64,000 bases of DNA from Tetragonia tetragonoides (taxonomy: Eukaryota; Streptophyta; Magnoliopsida; Caryophyllales; Aizoaceae), in assembly GCA_038025085.1 (NCBI GenBank), contig CM076148.1, forward strand, positions 33,896,501 to 33,960,500. Reading direction: 5' to 3'. Shown here in pieces: positions 1-12,040 of the stretch; the stretch's first letter is position 1; each line of letters starts with the position of its first letter. Position numbers and translations under genes: made by a program. The notes under the pieces were generated by a model. It had not been told where the DNA came from and ran no database searches. It worked only from the letters and a program-made list of their open reading frames with translations.

Positions 1-742
1 ACCTACTGCATCTGGCCCTGGAGAAGCACCGGGCCCTCGAGAAGCACATGGCCCTCGAGAAGCAGCTGAAGAAATCTCGACAAGGAGGGTAAATTAATTA
101 TTCATTGCGTAATTGAATATGTTTGTAACATGTCCATCTTCCCCCCTTAAAAAAACCAATAACCAAAATAAATAGTAACAAAATGTCCTCAATTTCTGAA
201 TATTTCTTTAGGAATCTTTATGAACTTGTTGATTTGTATCGGTTTTTGTATAAAAATGAAAAACATTTAACTAATATATATGTGTTGAGTTTGTTATGTA
301 GGATGTGGGAATTATGAGCCAATCTACTATGTCTGGGATGTTCATCATACATGGAGGAGCAATTCCGCCTCAGGCTACCACCTCATAGGGACCCGTTGCT
401 GAAGTAGGTTCATTGATAATGAGTCTATCGACACCGCCTTCTGGATTACATCAGCATGAGCGCCATGACTTATGTTCTCAGCTGGGACGTGTTACAAGTT
501 CACCTCATTTTCCAATGCACGGCCAACAGATCGAAATTCCTTTTGAGATTGATTCTCACCGGGGTGCACAACACATGAGAAATATGCACGGCTTAGGGCG
601 AGTCCTCAACCCTTTTGTGGATCCAAACCTTAATGTAGTTGAGACTTCAGGAACCGCACGCGAAAGGATGGAGTTACCATATCAATTGCAAATGCGACAT
701 GGGCACGGCTTTACTGGCGGTTACTATTACAATATTGTCTAA
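1..742 (+). pseudogene. 3' remnant of an unidentified, interrupted ORF
   Basis: I do not recognise this gene. Bases 3-88 read without a stop as a Lys/Glu/Leu/His-rich helix with three tandem ALEK(H/Q) units, which looks like a coiled coil, and end at a possible splice donor (GTAAAT at 89). After about 210 bp of A+T-rich, intron-like sequence an open stretch resumes near 301. It continues in one frame to the stop at 740-742, but a TAG at 386-388 interrupts it. The 109-codon part from 413 is rich in His, Met, Gly and Pro and has no motif I know. Coiled coil followed by a Gly/His-rich tail would fit the C-terminus of a transposon-encoded protein, but that is inference. The 5' part lies outside the window. 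Confidence 0.35.
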
Positions 743-1218
743 CTTGGAAGTTGGAATACTATATGATTTTCATAAGAAATGGCATTTTTAAAAATCTGTG
801 TTACCATTTACGTTGTGAATCAGCAATGCAAGACATTTTATCAGTCTTTAACCAGAATATGTTTGTGAAGTTCTATCAAACTTGATGACAAAATAACCCT
901 TTTACGAAGTTGGCTATAAACCTTTCAACACACCTCATGACAAAATAAATCAGTAACAAGTGGGCGGAAAAATAAATCAGTGACAAATCCATTCATAAGT
1001 AAGCCAACTAATTAGTAAGCCACCTGATTAGAAAATACATCAGTGACAAATCATGTTTCTGAACTAACCAGTTCCAAGTACGCTTGTATGACAACCCATT
1101 TAATAAGTAAGCTACTAAGAAATTGCAATTGTACGCAAATACAATATCATCAACAGAACCACCTCCACATGATGAAGCGAAAATAAACAAAATTGAAACC
1201 CAATTCCAAAGTCACTGC
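743..1218. other. Spacer 3' of unit 1
   Basis: No gene is visible. The stretch is A+T-rich and repeats the words AAATCAGTAACAA, AATCAGTGACAAATC and CATAAGTAAGC several times (about 945-1115). Similar words occur at the equivalent place beside unit 2 (8150-8380), so this is part of the duplicated unit rather than unique sequence. Confidence 0.5.
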
Positions 1219-1439
1219 TTATTAAGCATTGTTGGAAACCCTAATGATTTTCTTGAGAACACGGCGTCTGCGTTCGTTTCCATCATTCACAATGAGAAAG
1301 GATGCAAGTTTGAGGCGAGCATCGGCGATGTTGTCTTCAAAGTTCTGGAAGTTTTGATGGAGTGTTAATCAAACGGGTCTTATAAAATTGTTGAACAAAG
1401 TTTTAAAAAAATAAACTACAGAAAGTAAATATACACCAT

Positions 1440-1640
1440 ACCTTATTAAGTCGGATATTCTTGAGTTCCTTGAAATCAGTTAGAAGCCAACACATGACAT
1501 GTACCCCCGAATCTTTTGGGCCGTTATCAGCAAACAGTGGGCCATGTGGTATTTGTTTCATTCCTGTGGCTTTGAGCTTCACTCTGTCACCTAGAAATGC
1601 GAAAACGTCGTCCATAGCTCGTGTCTGCATAATTATGCGC
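1440..1640 (-). pseudogene. Unit 1 Ulp1 'Cys' exon, catalytic Cys replaced by Ser
   Basis: Reads TRAMDDVFAFLGDRV, then ADNGPKDSGVHVMCWLLTDF. C48 proteases have Q-x-NG-x-DCG-V-V here; the Cys nucleophile is Ser in this copy (codon at 1508-1510) and the oxyanion Gln is not evident. The next exon (about 1340-1222) encodes an ARLKLASFLI helix and a basic NERRRR end, typical of the C-terminus of this family. Confidence 0.6.
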
Positions 1641-1899
1641 AAGGTAGATATTATATTTTTACACCCATGCATAAGTATTATTATTGTTGAACAGGTTCAA
1701 TAATGCAAGGTTAGCATCATTCTAATATCATGACCTTGCTCTGCAAATTGGCTTCAATAACAACTAAGAGATAACCAAGCACACTGACCAAGCGGAAAAG
1801 ACACCTCTTCCTCTGGAAAAAACAACCCATGCCAATCATTTTTTATCACAATACATGCTCAAATTTGACCAACTGTGAAAGCCAAGGAAATGACCAACT

Positions 1900-2290
1900 C
1901 TCATTTGTAACAGCTTATTGTTTCCAGATAATTAGCTTTAGTGCCAATAATGAGGTTCAACTACAAGCTTACACACAAAAACAAACCATAATTATCAATT
2001 TTCACAAGTAACATCTATTTGTTCCCAGTAAATAACTTTATCGTCAATAATGATGTTCAACTACAAGCTTACACACACACAAACCATAATGACCAATTTT
2101 CGTTTGTAAAAGCTATTTGTTCCCAGTAAATAACTTTATGACAATACTGAGGTTCAACTACAAGCTTACACACACGCACAAACCATAATGACCAATTTTC
2201 ATTTGTAACAACTATTTGTTCCTAATAAATAACTTAGTGTCAATAATGAGGTTCAACTACAAGCTTACACACACACACAAACCACAATCA
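1900..2290. repeat. About 98-bp tandem repeat in a unit 1 intron
   Basis: Four copies with CAACTACAAGCTTACACAC at about 1958, 2058, 2155 and 2254, each followed by a CA run and ATTTGTTCC. Unit 2 has only one degenerate copy at the matching place (about 9110-9170), so the expansion occurred after the duplication. It lies between the two parts of the Ulp1 domain. Confidence 0.75.
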
Positions 2291-2441
2291 GTTAGGATTT
2301 GGGGCTTTGTCTCCTCATTCACACCCAAAAACAAAACTGGAGTTGTATTCCTATAAAAAATGTATACTCAAGAAAGTCACAAATCTCTTAAATCTATTTC
2401 AAACAATCAAATAAACAAAATCAACAACAATGTTTTTATTT

Positions 2442-2760
2442 CTATGGGCAAAAGTATAAACTGACCAACACATCCAGGCAATATTGATGTGCTTCACTGC
2501 TCAGCTCCCTAATACCAGAGTCCCAGACTGTGATTCTCTGTTTCGCGTGATCCATCACGTACAATGACCAACGGTCATCCCAGTATACAGGTATGTATAC
2601 CTGGAGGTGATCAGTAGTAGGAGTTAAAGGTGAAGTGTGATGCATGGAATATTTTCAAATAGTGGAAGTGTGCATTCACTTACTATGAAGGGGCCAGTGA
2701 AACTAATAGCAGACCCAGGATGTTCCGTATTCGCCTGTATGCATGATGCCATGAGGATAA
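2442..2760 (-). pseudogene. Unit 1 Ulp1 'HW' region, two exons, catalytic His replaced
   Basis: The first exon reads MASCIQANTEHPGSAISFTG up to a GTAAGT donor near 2683. The second starts after a CTCCAG acceptor (near 2605) with VYIPVYWDDRWSLYVMDH and VWDSG. In C48 (Ulp1/SENP) proteases this strand pair is IP-...HW-L-V-D...DS, with the His and a following Asp catalytic. Here His is Arg (codon at 2571-2573) and the DS motif is kept. A stop follows at 2442, in sequence that is probably past the real donor. Fold assignment is good; protease activity is not expected. Confidence 0.65.
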
Positions 2761-4668
2761 TTTTTTCTTTAACTTCATCGCTCTTCCCCTCACAATTATA
2801 CAATTTCAGAACAGAATTCTACAATTGAGGCACAAGTTAAAAATTAAAGTCTGTAAATAAATTATTTTTAATTAATACAAGTATGTTGGATTCAGTTGAA
2901 AGAACTCAAACCCAAAGAAAGTACAAAATTAGTGTACACATACCACCCATTTAGGAGACATGACCCAGCGGCATGTCTTCTGTGTCTCCTTGTCAGCACG
3001 CATTGAAGCCAAATTGAGGTAGTTAGACGCTATCTCCATAATCTTAATTTTACAAGAAGATGCATGTGTCAAACTGATTGGTTTAAATGTGTGTGTATTC
3101 CAAACAAACTAGTTACTATTAAAAGCATACCTCAAGAGAGACGTGGCCTTCATTCTTGCCCTTTGTCAAAACAAGCTTTTGATGTAGGTGCTTCCGGGAA
3201 ATTTTGTTCTCCCAAGTCTTGACAATCGTATGGTCCTCCCTAACCAGTGACAAAAGAATTAGAGGACAAAGTAATAACATCAACCAATTTTAAATACAGA
3301 AAAGACAGAGTAAATACGTAAAAAACCCTTTCAGAATGGACTTCTTGGATTTCATATAATGCATTGTGAAGTTTAGGAGATCAAGAGCATTGCAAGCCTC
3401 TATTGAATTGTAGTCATCTTCGGCGTCGGAATCTTCAGTGTCCGGACTTTCAGGTCCCTGAGATATCTCCCAATAAGAAATGGCGGGATCACTATCTTCA
3501 CTGCCAGAGATAGACTCACAATCTCCCGTATTTTCACTGGCTTTATCCTTTGTAGATCCCTTGTCACTGACCTGACCCCAATCACCAGCTGTGGGGTCTT
3601 CCTCCACTTGTATTGTGCGGGAGGTATTGCTCCTCCTGGATCTACACAACTCCCGCAACTGAGCCTACAAAAGCATCAATTACAAAGAGAATAATTTAGT
3701 GAGCATGTAAAATTCTAATTTCTGTAAATGGTTAATGTACGTTGTACTATTAGGGTTTCTCAGTCCCTTGTTAGGTGTAAATAACATAACGCCAATGTAG
3801 AATCGTCTTCCACTTCAGCGACGGGCTTCTCAACCAACCGTTTCCTTTTCTTTGGGACTTCTTGCTCATCTTCAAAATCTTCATCGGTTGTTTCTACCTC
3901 TACCACTGGTTCATTGTGATGTTCAATCTCTGGGAATTTTTCAGAATCAACAACCTGCATGCATTGTCATTAAGTAGGATGGATGACATTGAATTAAACA
4001 AAAGGTAAGTATTTCAAGTGGGAACCAGGGTTACATTTTGGCTAGGTGGTTGGGGAAGTTGCGTATCATCATGAAAGTTTAAATCATCAATGTCAAACAT
4101 GATAATCTCTGGAGCCGCTCCAATCGGGTATGGATGTCCATAGTGAACATGGCGAACAGTCTACCAAATAGCCAACAAATGAAATGAGTACCTGATAAGC
4201 AATTTAAATTACTTCACAACATCTTTCAAGTGAATAGCTGCCTTGACAATCATTACAATAATATGAACCAATTTAAAAGAAGGCACATAAAAATTGTATT
4301 GCAATTTGGAAAAGGCATTCCATGCCGACAATGCTATTTAAAAAACAAGGCACCATCATTTACTCACCTTAGCAGCACCAAAGAAGCCTTCAGCCATGAT
4401 GTCCGAGTTTTTCACCTTCATCAGGTCTTCATCATCCCATGCCCACAGCCTTGGTTTTACGGTGTTCCACCTCACACCGCAGCCGATGTTGATCCTATCC
4501 AGATACAGAATCTGTACAGACGACAATGGTTATTGGATATAAGTTTAAGTGGTTACGACTTATTAATATTGCATGATAATAGGGAATAAGCTAACACACC
4601 GTCAGAAGCAAAGCAGAACCAGATGATCCACTCATCATTAGGTCATCTCTCTTATCAAACTTTACGAT

Positions 4669-5220
4669 CTAGTTTAGGATATACTCACACCAGTTGTAAC
4701 TAGAAGCACTCTCCACCACTTCATCAGTAAGAGCCCTACAATGGAAGGGGCTAAGCCAACGACTCTGGGTGTGGCACAGAACAACTCCAAGTGCATAGAA
4801 CATAAAATGCCTCAAGAACAAGAACTTATTTGTTGTCTCATTTTTGCATATCTTGTAAACATCTTTGTCAAAAATTCTATTTTTTTCATTTTTGTACAGG
4901 CTCGTCATTGCCACCACCTCCGGGTCACTTGCTTCGGCAATTGGCACCTTCCTATTGTCATGACGTTGTGGAAGGCCAAAAACCCACCTTATCATGTCAG
5001 GTGAAATTTTTATAACATGTGGCCCTCCTACTTCGCCGGGCTTTCTTATGTGCAGCGTTCTCGTACTGCCATCAAACCTTTTGGAAAGCCAATATGCTAG
5101 AGCCTTATCCACCTTGTTTCCCACCCAGCGTCTTTAATCCATAGCTTCTGATGTGGCCATAACTCCTTTATGAGCTTCTTCAACTTCCCAGGGTCACAAC
5201 GGCATGTTTGGTAACCCTGC
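4669..5220 (-). pseudogene. Unit 1 mobile/DUF1985-like domain exon
   Basis: Translates as ...KLIKELWPHQKLWIKDAGW, then after a frame break KVDKALAYWLSKRF...IKISPDMIRWVFGLP...FMFYALGVVLCHTQ...YNWCEYILN. The pattern of a Trp-ending helix, WL-KRFD, a beta-rich IKI segment, W-FGLP and an FL--LG-LLCP-like segment matches the other three copies in this window (units 2, 3 and 4). It resembles the domain that precedes Ulp1 in plant transposon proteins. Unit 2 has about 25 bp between the GW codons and KVDK where this copy has 3, so 22 bp are missing and the frame is lost. The domain's function is unknown; nucleic-acid binding or protein interaction in transposition is a guess. Confidence 0.65.
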
Positions 5221-5295
5221 AATAAAAAGTACCAATTAGATTCCTCCATTTTATTCTGGTATGTTAGGTACGCTTTTTCATTAAAACTAACTGAC

Positions 5296-5402
5296 AATTT
5301 TCTTCGCGGGTGTGTTCTTTGCTGGTCTTCCTCGCTTTCTCTTTTGCCCTTCAGGAACAAGCGTGCTGGACCCCTGAGCTGATGGACCTCCATCCCCATC
5401 CT
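5296..5402 (-). pseudogene. Unit 1 AT-hook exon
   Basis: The minus strand reads ...EGQKRKRGRPAKNTPAKK. RGRPAK is the canonical AT-hook core, which binds the minor groove of A+T-rich DNA. The exon ends at a GTCAGT donor (plus 5290-5295). The corresponding exon of unit 2 keeps RGRPAKNTP and the donor. This suggests the ancestral protein bound DNA. Confidence 0.6.
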
Positions 5403-6896
5403 ACAACACAACAACAATTTCAGAACTAAGGCATTTAGGCAATCTGTGCCCTCAACTAATTAAGAGTAAGGGAGAGAGACCAGTTAGTTAGGCCACAAGT
5501 ATGTAGTCAACTATTACTATATCCATACCTGATCATGATGGATAGAAGACCCACCCCCCGAAATGCTTAAATCCACCCTAACAGATCCATCCGGAACAAC
5601 ACGGGGGCCTTGATCCTGAATTGTTAATTAACAAAGATAATTGAACTTTAGTTTTGATTACAAAACTAATAACTTATATATTAATACTATTTGGCAACCC
5701 AAAAGTATTTCAAAACATCAACTTGTTTGCCATATGGACAAATTTTAGTGATATAACTTGAAATATGATACTTACATCTGTCGTTTTAGTTGCGCCATCA
5801 ACAATGACATCAAATGGTTGATTAAGTAAGTCATTAATGAGTTGGTCAGTTGAGTCTTTGTTCACGTCACTGACTTTACATGACAATGAGCCAAACAATA
5901 TATCTGGCATGGAATCCTACAAACATGGAAAATAAGACACCAACAGACATATTGTATAAGTCCAAATTTTGGCTAAAGTACATACAACAAACATAGGAAG
6001 GAATTTACTACAACTTTAACACCACCATAAAAGAGAATTGCCACTTAAATAATTTTTTAGGAACTAATGGATACCTCTTGTGCTGAGGTTGTAATGAGAT
6101 GCTCTGTTCGTAGGACAGAATTCCCTCCAGTGTCATCAAAGTTTGTGAAATCCTGTTTTTTGGGTTCGTTGTCTTTATGGTCTTCAAAATTGACTATGTT
6201 TGGGTCCTCTACTCTTTTAGCAGCAGCCTCGAACCCTGCCATGAGTTCTTGTAGGGTTTCCTGGGATATATTTACAGTATTTTGGAATATACTGTCAGTG
6301 TCCACATCTTCAAATAAAGTGTCCACCTACGAATCTAATTAACTCACCGTTAGTCCTCCATGAACAACCAAAAAACTTGCTTATAACAGTTATTTCACAA
6401 TATTAAAACAAGCAAAGGGTACCTGTCCTTAACTCCATACAAACTTCCTTGGACAAACCTCTTGTCTTTCAAATTGCACAACCTCAAAAGGATAGAGTAC
6501 ATTTACATAACAAATTCAGGGCATAATTAGACACATGCAATGTGAGGCATACATACTTGTATAATCAGAAGAAGGTGGAAAAATACAAGTGTAAATTTTG
6601 AAGAAGATCTTCAAGCAACACATTATAAACAAACCCTAACCCTCTGAACTAGGTTGTGGGTAGACAAATTTTGCACTTTTTGGGAGATAATCAGTGACAT
6701 TAAGTGAATGACTAACAATTAAGCAAATATGTACAAAATGGTTCAAACAAACTTCACAATCCACTCCAAAACCCTCGATTAGAAAATTAAATTGTAACAA
6801 ACCCTAAAAGCTTATGAAGAAATTTACAAGGAAATTATCAGGAGATGAGTAATTTTCACAAAATTACCTTCAATATAAAGGTGGGCGAAATTTAGT

Positions 6897-6903
6897 ATGT
6901 TGA

Positions 6904-6934
<31 letters not shown>

Positions 6935-6956
6935 GAATAGCAACGGCAACGGCAAT
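6897..6956. repeat. (GGCAAC)n hexamer microsatellite
   Basis: About nine units, some with a base change. Unit 2 (13744-13765) has only one or two, so it is a private expansion in unit 1. It lies about 570 bp upstream of the first exon I can call, in what may be 5' UTR or an early exon. Open frames across it (NG or VA repeats) are not convincing proteins. Confidence 0.7.
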
Positions 6957-7064
6957 GACAATGAAGATGAACAAAGGATGGAAGGTTGCTTTTGCTCTGT
7001 TGTCAGACTTCTTGGGTTTGAAACTAAAATTTATTATGTCAGAGGAGGGAAAAAGGCAAGCCAA

Positions 7065-7380
7065 GGGGCGGTTTTTAATTCACGTGCGTCGGGCGTGCTT
7101 TTATTTTTTCTCATTCAAAGGTAATAATCAGTTTTGTTTTATCTTTTTTTTTGGAATATAGTTTGTTCCAAATAAATCAAAGATTGTCTCAAGTAAATCA
7201 TAATAGAGGGTAAATGGTGTTAAGGTCATTTAACGTTCATAAATCACTATTACAATTTGATTAGTTTTTATCATTAAAAATTACCTTTGTATTAAATTGA
7301 AAATTACATAATATAGGTAAGTATTAAAAATGATAAAATTTAATTAAAAGCAAATTCGAAAAAGATTTATACATCTACAT
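7065..7380. other. 5' flank of unit 1
   Basis: A G+C-richer patch around 7050-7100 (GGGGCGGTTTTTA) is shared with unit 2 (13858-13880) and may be the promoter end of the unit. The rest is A+T-rich with no gene visible. Confidence 0.35.
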
Positions 7381-8130
7381 TTTAAATCGAACCCCAATAG
7401 ATCGAAAACCGCCTAACGACTCCGGGGTTGGTCGTACGTTCCTTCGGGAGACTATTTTAAATAAAATATGAAAAACACATACTAGAGATATGTACTACTA
7501 ATTCTACTAAGGGACTATAACCAAATTCAAAAGTGATTTACACCTCTCCGGCTCAATTTGAAGGACGTTTTATAAAAAACCGCCTCGACTCTCAAAGGTC
7601 GTACGTCCCTTTGCGAGACTATTTTTAATAGAACATGAAAATGACATACTAGAGATATGTATTAGTAATAATAATAAGGGATTAAAACCAATATCTAAAT
7701 TGATTTATACGTCTCCTGCTCATGCCGAAGCCCGTTTGGTCGAAAATCGTCTAACGACTCTGAAAGGTCGTACGTCCCTTGAGAAATACTATTTTCAATT
7801 ATTCATGAAAAAGACATGAAAGGTCGTACGTCTCCGGGTCAATTTGAAGCCCATTTGGTCGAAATTCGCCTAACGACTCTCAAAGGTCGTACGTCCCTTG
7901 AGAAAGATTATTTCCAATAAAACATGAAAAAGACATACTAGAGATATGTATTAGTAATTATTATAAGGGATTCAAACCAAAATCTAACTTGATTTAGATG
8001 TCTCCGGCTCATGCCGTAGCCCGTTTGGTCGAAAACCGCTTACGACTCTCAAAGGTCGTACGTCCCTTTGGGAGAATATTTTCAATAAAACATGAAAAAC
8101 TCATACTAGAGATATGTATTAGTAATTATT
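7380..8130. repeat. 168-bp tandem array, short copy (unit 1 side)
   Basis: About four units. The phrase GTCTCC(GG/TG)CTCA recurs at about 7541, 7709, 7830 and 7998, so two steps are 168 bp and one unit is shortened to about 121 bp. Each unit also has a GGTCGTACGTCCCTT-like core, CATGAAAAA, and AGAGATATGTATTAGTAAT with ATAAGGGATT. The same word order is seen in the 14.2-16.5 kb array. Confidence 0.85.
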
Positions 8131-8495
8131 ATAAGGGATTAGTAATTAAAACCCAGTTCATGAGAAAATCAGTAACAACTGGCCTGAAAGTGATTTTATC
8201 ACAACCCATTTCATAAGTAAGGCACCTAATTACAAAATAAATCAGTACCAAATCATAGTATTTCATGACAAAATAAGCTAGTTGCTATCCTAGGCTTTGT
8301 TCACCGGAAGTGAAGATAAATCACCAAGCAATTCCAAATTATGCTTGTTATCACAACCCCATTTCATAAGTAAGCTACTAACATGAATTGCAAGTGCACC
8401 CAAATACAAGTTTTGACCAACAGAACCCACTTCCAGATGATGAAGCCAAAATCAACAAAAATGGAATTGAAACCCAATTCCATAGTCAGTGTATA
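8130..8495. other. Spacer between the 168-bp array and unit 2
   Basis: No gene. The sequence is related to 880-1220 beside unit 1, with repeated ATCAGTAACAA-type words and ATTTCATAAGTAAG. It marks the junction of the tandem duplication. Confidence 0.45.
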
Positions 8496-9329
8496 CTAAG
8501 CACTGTTCGAAGCCCTAAGGATCTTCTTCAAGACACGGTGTCTGCGTTCGTTTCTAAGATGAGAATCAGAAAGGATGCAAGTTTGAGGCGGGCATCGGCC
8601 ATGTCGTCATTACAGTTCTGCAAATATAACAAAACCGTCTTACAAAATTGTCCATCAAAGTTAAAAGAAAGCTACAGAAAGTAACTTCACACCATACCTT
8701 ATTAAGTCCGTATTTTTTGGCTTCGTTAAAATCATCTAGAAACCAATACATGACATTTACCCGGGATTCTTTTGGGCCTTTATCATGCAACATTGGGGCC
8801 TTTGGTATTTGTGTCATCTCCATGGCTTTGAGATTCACTGGTTCACTTAGTAGGGCAAACGTTTCGTCCATAGCTCGTTTCTGTATAATTATGCGCAAGG
8901 TTAGCATCATTCTATTTTCATGACATTGCTCTGCAAATTTGGTTTAAACTCAACAAACAGATAACGAAGCACACTAACAAAGAGGAAAAGACACATGTCC
9001 CCCTGGAAATAACAACCCTTACCTATCACTTCAATTTGCATCACATAACATGGTCAAATTTAACCAACTGTAAAAGCCAAGCAAATGACCAAATTACATA
9101 TCTAACAGCTGTTTGTTCCAAATAAATTATTTTATTGCCAAAATTTAGCATATGTAACTTGAGTTAGGAATTGGGGCTTTGTCCCCTCTTTAGGACCCAA
9201 AAATAAAACTGGTATATTCAAAAAAGTCACAAATCACAGCAAACTATTTTCTAACAATCAAACAAACAAAATCACAAAATATGTATTCATTACTATCTGC
9301 AAAAGTATAAATTGACCACTACTTGCAGG

Positions 9330-9480
9330 CAATATTGATGTGCATCACTGCTCAGCGCCCTAAGACCAGAGTCTCAGATTGTTATTCGCCCTTTCGCGTG
9401 ATCCATCACGTACAATGACCAACGCTCATCCCAGTATATAGGTACATATACCTGGAGGTCACGAGTAGTAGGATTTTAAG
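9330..9480 (-). pseudogene. Unit 2 Ulp1 'HW' exon, His replaced and stop gained
   Basis: Reads LQVYVPIYWDERWSLYVMDH then GRITI and a TGA (9374-9376), where unit 1 has the Trp of VWDSG. The His position is Arg (9422-9424), as in unit 1. The Cys region (8890-8700) has KESRVNVMYWF, with Ser at the nucleophile position (8764-8766) and Gly changed to Arg. Both catalytic substitutions are thus shared between the duplicates. Confidence 0.6.
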
Positions 9481-11536
9481 TTTATGAGTGATCTATCGAA
9501 TATTTTCAAATAGTGGAAGTGTGCATTCACTTACTATGAATGGCCCAGTGAAACTAAGAGCAGACTCAGCATGTTCCATATTCGCCTCTATGCATGATGC
9601 CATGAGTTCCAATTTTTTTTTTTAATTCCTCGCTCTTCCCCTCACAATGATACAATTTCAGAACAGAAAGCTACAATTCAGGCACAAGTTAATAATTAAA
9701 GCATGTAAATAAATTTGAGGTTAAATAATACAAGTATGTTGGATTTAGTTGAAAGAACTCAAACCCAAACAAACTAAAAATTTGGTGTACACATACCATC
9801 CATTTAGGAGACATAACCCAAAGGCATGTTCTCTCTGTCTCCTTGTCAGCACACATTGTAGCCAAGTTGAGGTACAACGACACTATCTCCATAATCTTAA
9901 TTTGACAGTCAGATGCATGTGTCAAATTTTTAGGTTTTAATATGTATGTATTCCAAACAAAGTCCTAATTGTAATAAACACCATACCTCAACAGAGACGT
10001 GACCTTCATTCTTGCCCTTTGTCAGAACAAGCCTTTGATGTAGGTGTTTTCGGGAAAATTTGGAGCCTCCACTCTTGACAACGGTATGGTCCTCCCTAAC
10101 CAATGACAAATGTATTAAAGGACAAAGTAATAATAAGAACCAATGTATAATAATGAAAATACATAATAAGTATGAAAATAACCGTTTGCCAATGGACTTC
10201 TTGTTTTTCATATACTGCATGGTGAAGTGTAGGAGATCAAGAGCACTGTAATCCTCTATTGAACGGCGCTGGAATCTTGAGTGTCTGGATCCGGAATTTT
10301 AGGTCTATCATCTATCTCCCAATAAGAAATGTTCGTATCAATTATTTCACTGTTAGACATATCCTCACAATCTCTCCTACCTTCAATGCCTTCATCATTT
10401 GTACATCCATTGACATTGGGCTCACCCCCATCACAAACTGAGGCGCCTTCGTCCACTTGTCCTGTGCGGGAGGTTTTGTTCCTCTTTGTTCTACGCAACT
10501 CCAGCACGTGAGACTACAAATGCATAAATTACAAAGAGAATAAATTACCAACAAAGTAAAATTATAATTTCTGTTGTAGCATTAGGGTTTCTCAAATCAG
10601 TCCGGCATTGTAATCACTCCCTTTTTAGATGTAAATACCATACCGCTAATGGAGCATCGTCTTTCAGTTGAGGGATGATGGGCTTCTCAACCGACAGTTT
10701 TCTTTTCTTTCCCTTATGTTGCTCTTCTTCAAAATCGGAATCGGTTGTTTCTACATCTATCTCTTCATCACAGTCAACCTCGGGTTCTTTGTGAGGTACA
10801 ACCTCTGGTTGTTTGTGAGGTTCAACCTGTGGGGGTTTTTCAGAATGAACGACCTGCATGCATCGTCATTAAGTAGGATAGATGACTTTCAATTAAAAAT
10901 AAGATAAGTAATTTAAGTGGGAAGAAGAGTTACATCTTGGGAAGAGGGTTGGGGAAGCTGTGTGTCATCATGAATGTTCAAATCATCAATCTCAAACATA
11001 ATATTCTCCGGAGGCTCTCCAATCGGGTATGGATTTCCATAGGCAACATCGTGAACAGTCTAGCAAATAGTCAAGAAATCATATGAAATACCTTCTAAGA
11101 AATGTAAATTAGTTCACAGCAATTTTCAAGTCAATAGTTGCCTTGAAAAATATGTACCATGATTAGCTCACCTGAGCACCACAAAAGTATCCTTCAGCCG
11201 TGATATCAGAGTTCTTCACCAATTTCAACTCTTCATCAGTCCATGCCCACACCCTTGGTTTTGCGGTGTTCCACCTCACACCATAGCCGATGTTGATCCT
11301 ATCCAAATAGAGAATCTGTACATACGACAATGGTCCGCATATAAGTTTAAGTGGTTACGGCTGATTCATGTTGCATGTAATAGAGAGTAAGCTAACATAC
11401 CGTCAAAAGCAAAGCGGAACCGGATGCTCCACTCACCATTAGGTCATCTCTCCCATCAAACTTCACCATCCACTCTAATATATACTCACACCAGTTGTAA
11501 CTAGAAGCATTCTCTACCACTTCATCTGTAAGAACC

Positions 11537-12040
11537 CTATAATGGAAGGGGCTTAGCCAAGTGCTCTGTGTGTGGCAGAGAACAACTCCAAGTGCATAGA
11601 AGCCTCAAGAACAAGAACTTATTTGTTTTCTCGTCTTTGCATATCTTGTATACATGTTTATCACAAATTCTACCATTTTCATTTCTGTACACACTAGATA
11701 TTGCCATCACCTCCGGGTGACTTGTTTCGGCAATTGGCACCTTCCTATTGTCATGTTGTTGTGGCAGGCCAAACACCCACTTTATCAAGGTAGGTGTAAT
11801 TGTCAAAACATTAGGCCCTCCTTCCTCGTCGGCCTTTCTTATATGCAGCTGTCTCGTATTTCCATTAAACCTTTTTGACAACCAATATGCTAGAGCTTTA
11901 TCCACCTTGGTCCCAAAGATGTAAAAGAGAGTTCCCCACCCAGCGTCTTTAACCTATTGTTTCTGATGTGGTTGTAACTCCTTCATGAGCTTCTTCAACT
12001 TAGAAGGGTCACAACGGCATGTTTGGTAACCCTACAATAA
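11537..12040 (-). pseudogene. Unit 2 mobile/DUF1985-like domain exon
   Basis: Reads VKDAGWGTLFYIFGTKVDKA in frame into LAYWLSKRFNGNTR, LIKWVFGLPQQHDNRK and NKFLFLR. The frame is then lost, because 8 bp present in unit 1 (within GCATAGAACATAAAATGCC) are absent here. The expected LGVVLC-like segment is therefore out of frame. Domain identity as in unit 1. Confidence 0.65.

Larger units (their letters stand above)
1222..6326 (-). pseudogene. Unit 1: multi-exon Ulp1-like transposon-type gene, inactivated
   Basis: A spliced minus-strand gene, reconstructed from exons that are also conserved in unit 2. In order: acidic N-terminus starting MDTLFEDVDTDS (6326-6057); short exons at 5910-5760 and 5620-5530; AT-hook exon (5402-5296); mobile/DUF1985-like exons (5220-4669, 4512-4371, 4160-4034); acidic/Lys-rich exons with a PKKRKR nuclear-localisation-type motif (3960-3760, 3658-3300); linker exons (3240-3150, 3050-2945); Ulp1 (C48) core (2760-2442 and about 1640-1440); C-terminal exon ending in two TAA codons (1224-1219). 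This architecture is known from plant Mutator-like elements that carry Ulp1-type genes. The copy is broken by a 22-bp deletion near 5115 relative to unit 2. It also has Arg at the His position and Ser at the Cys position of the protease site. The start at 6326 is the first Met of a conserved exon; earlier exons are possible. Confidence 0.7.

Noticed and set aside
4741..5015. Plus-strand frames of 87 and 61 codons
   Set aside because: Antisense to the conserved mobile-domain exon of unit 1.
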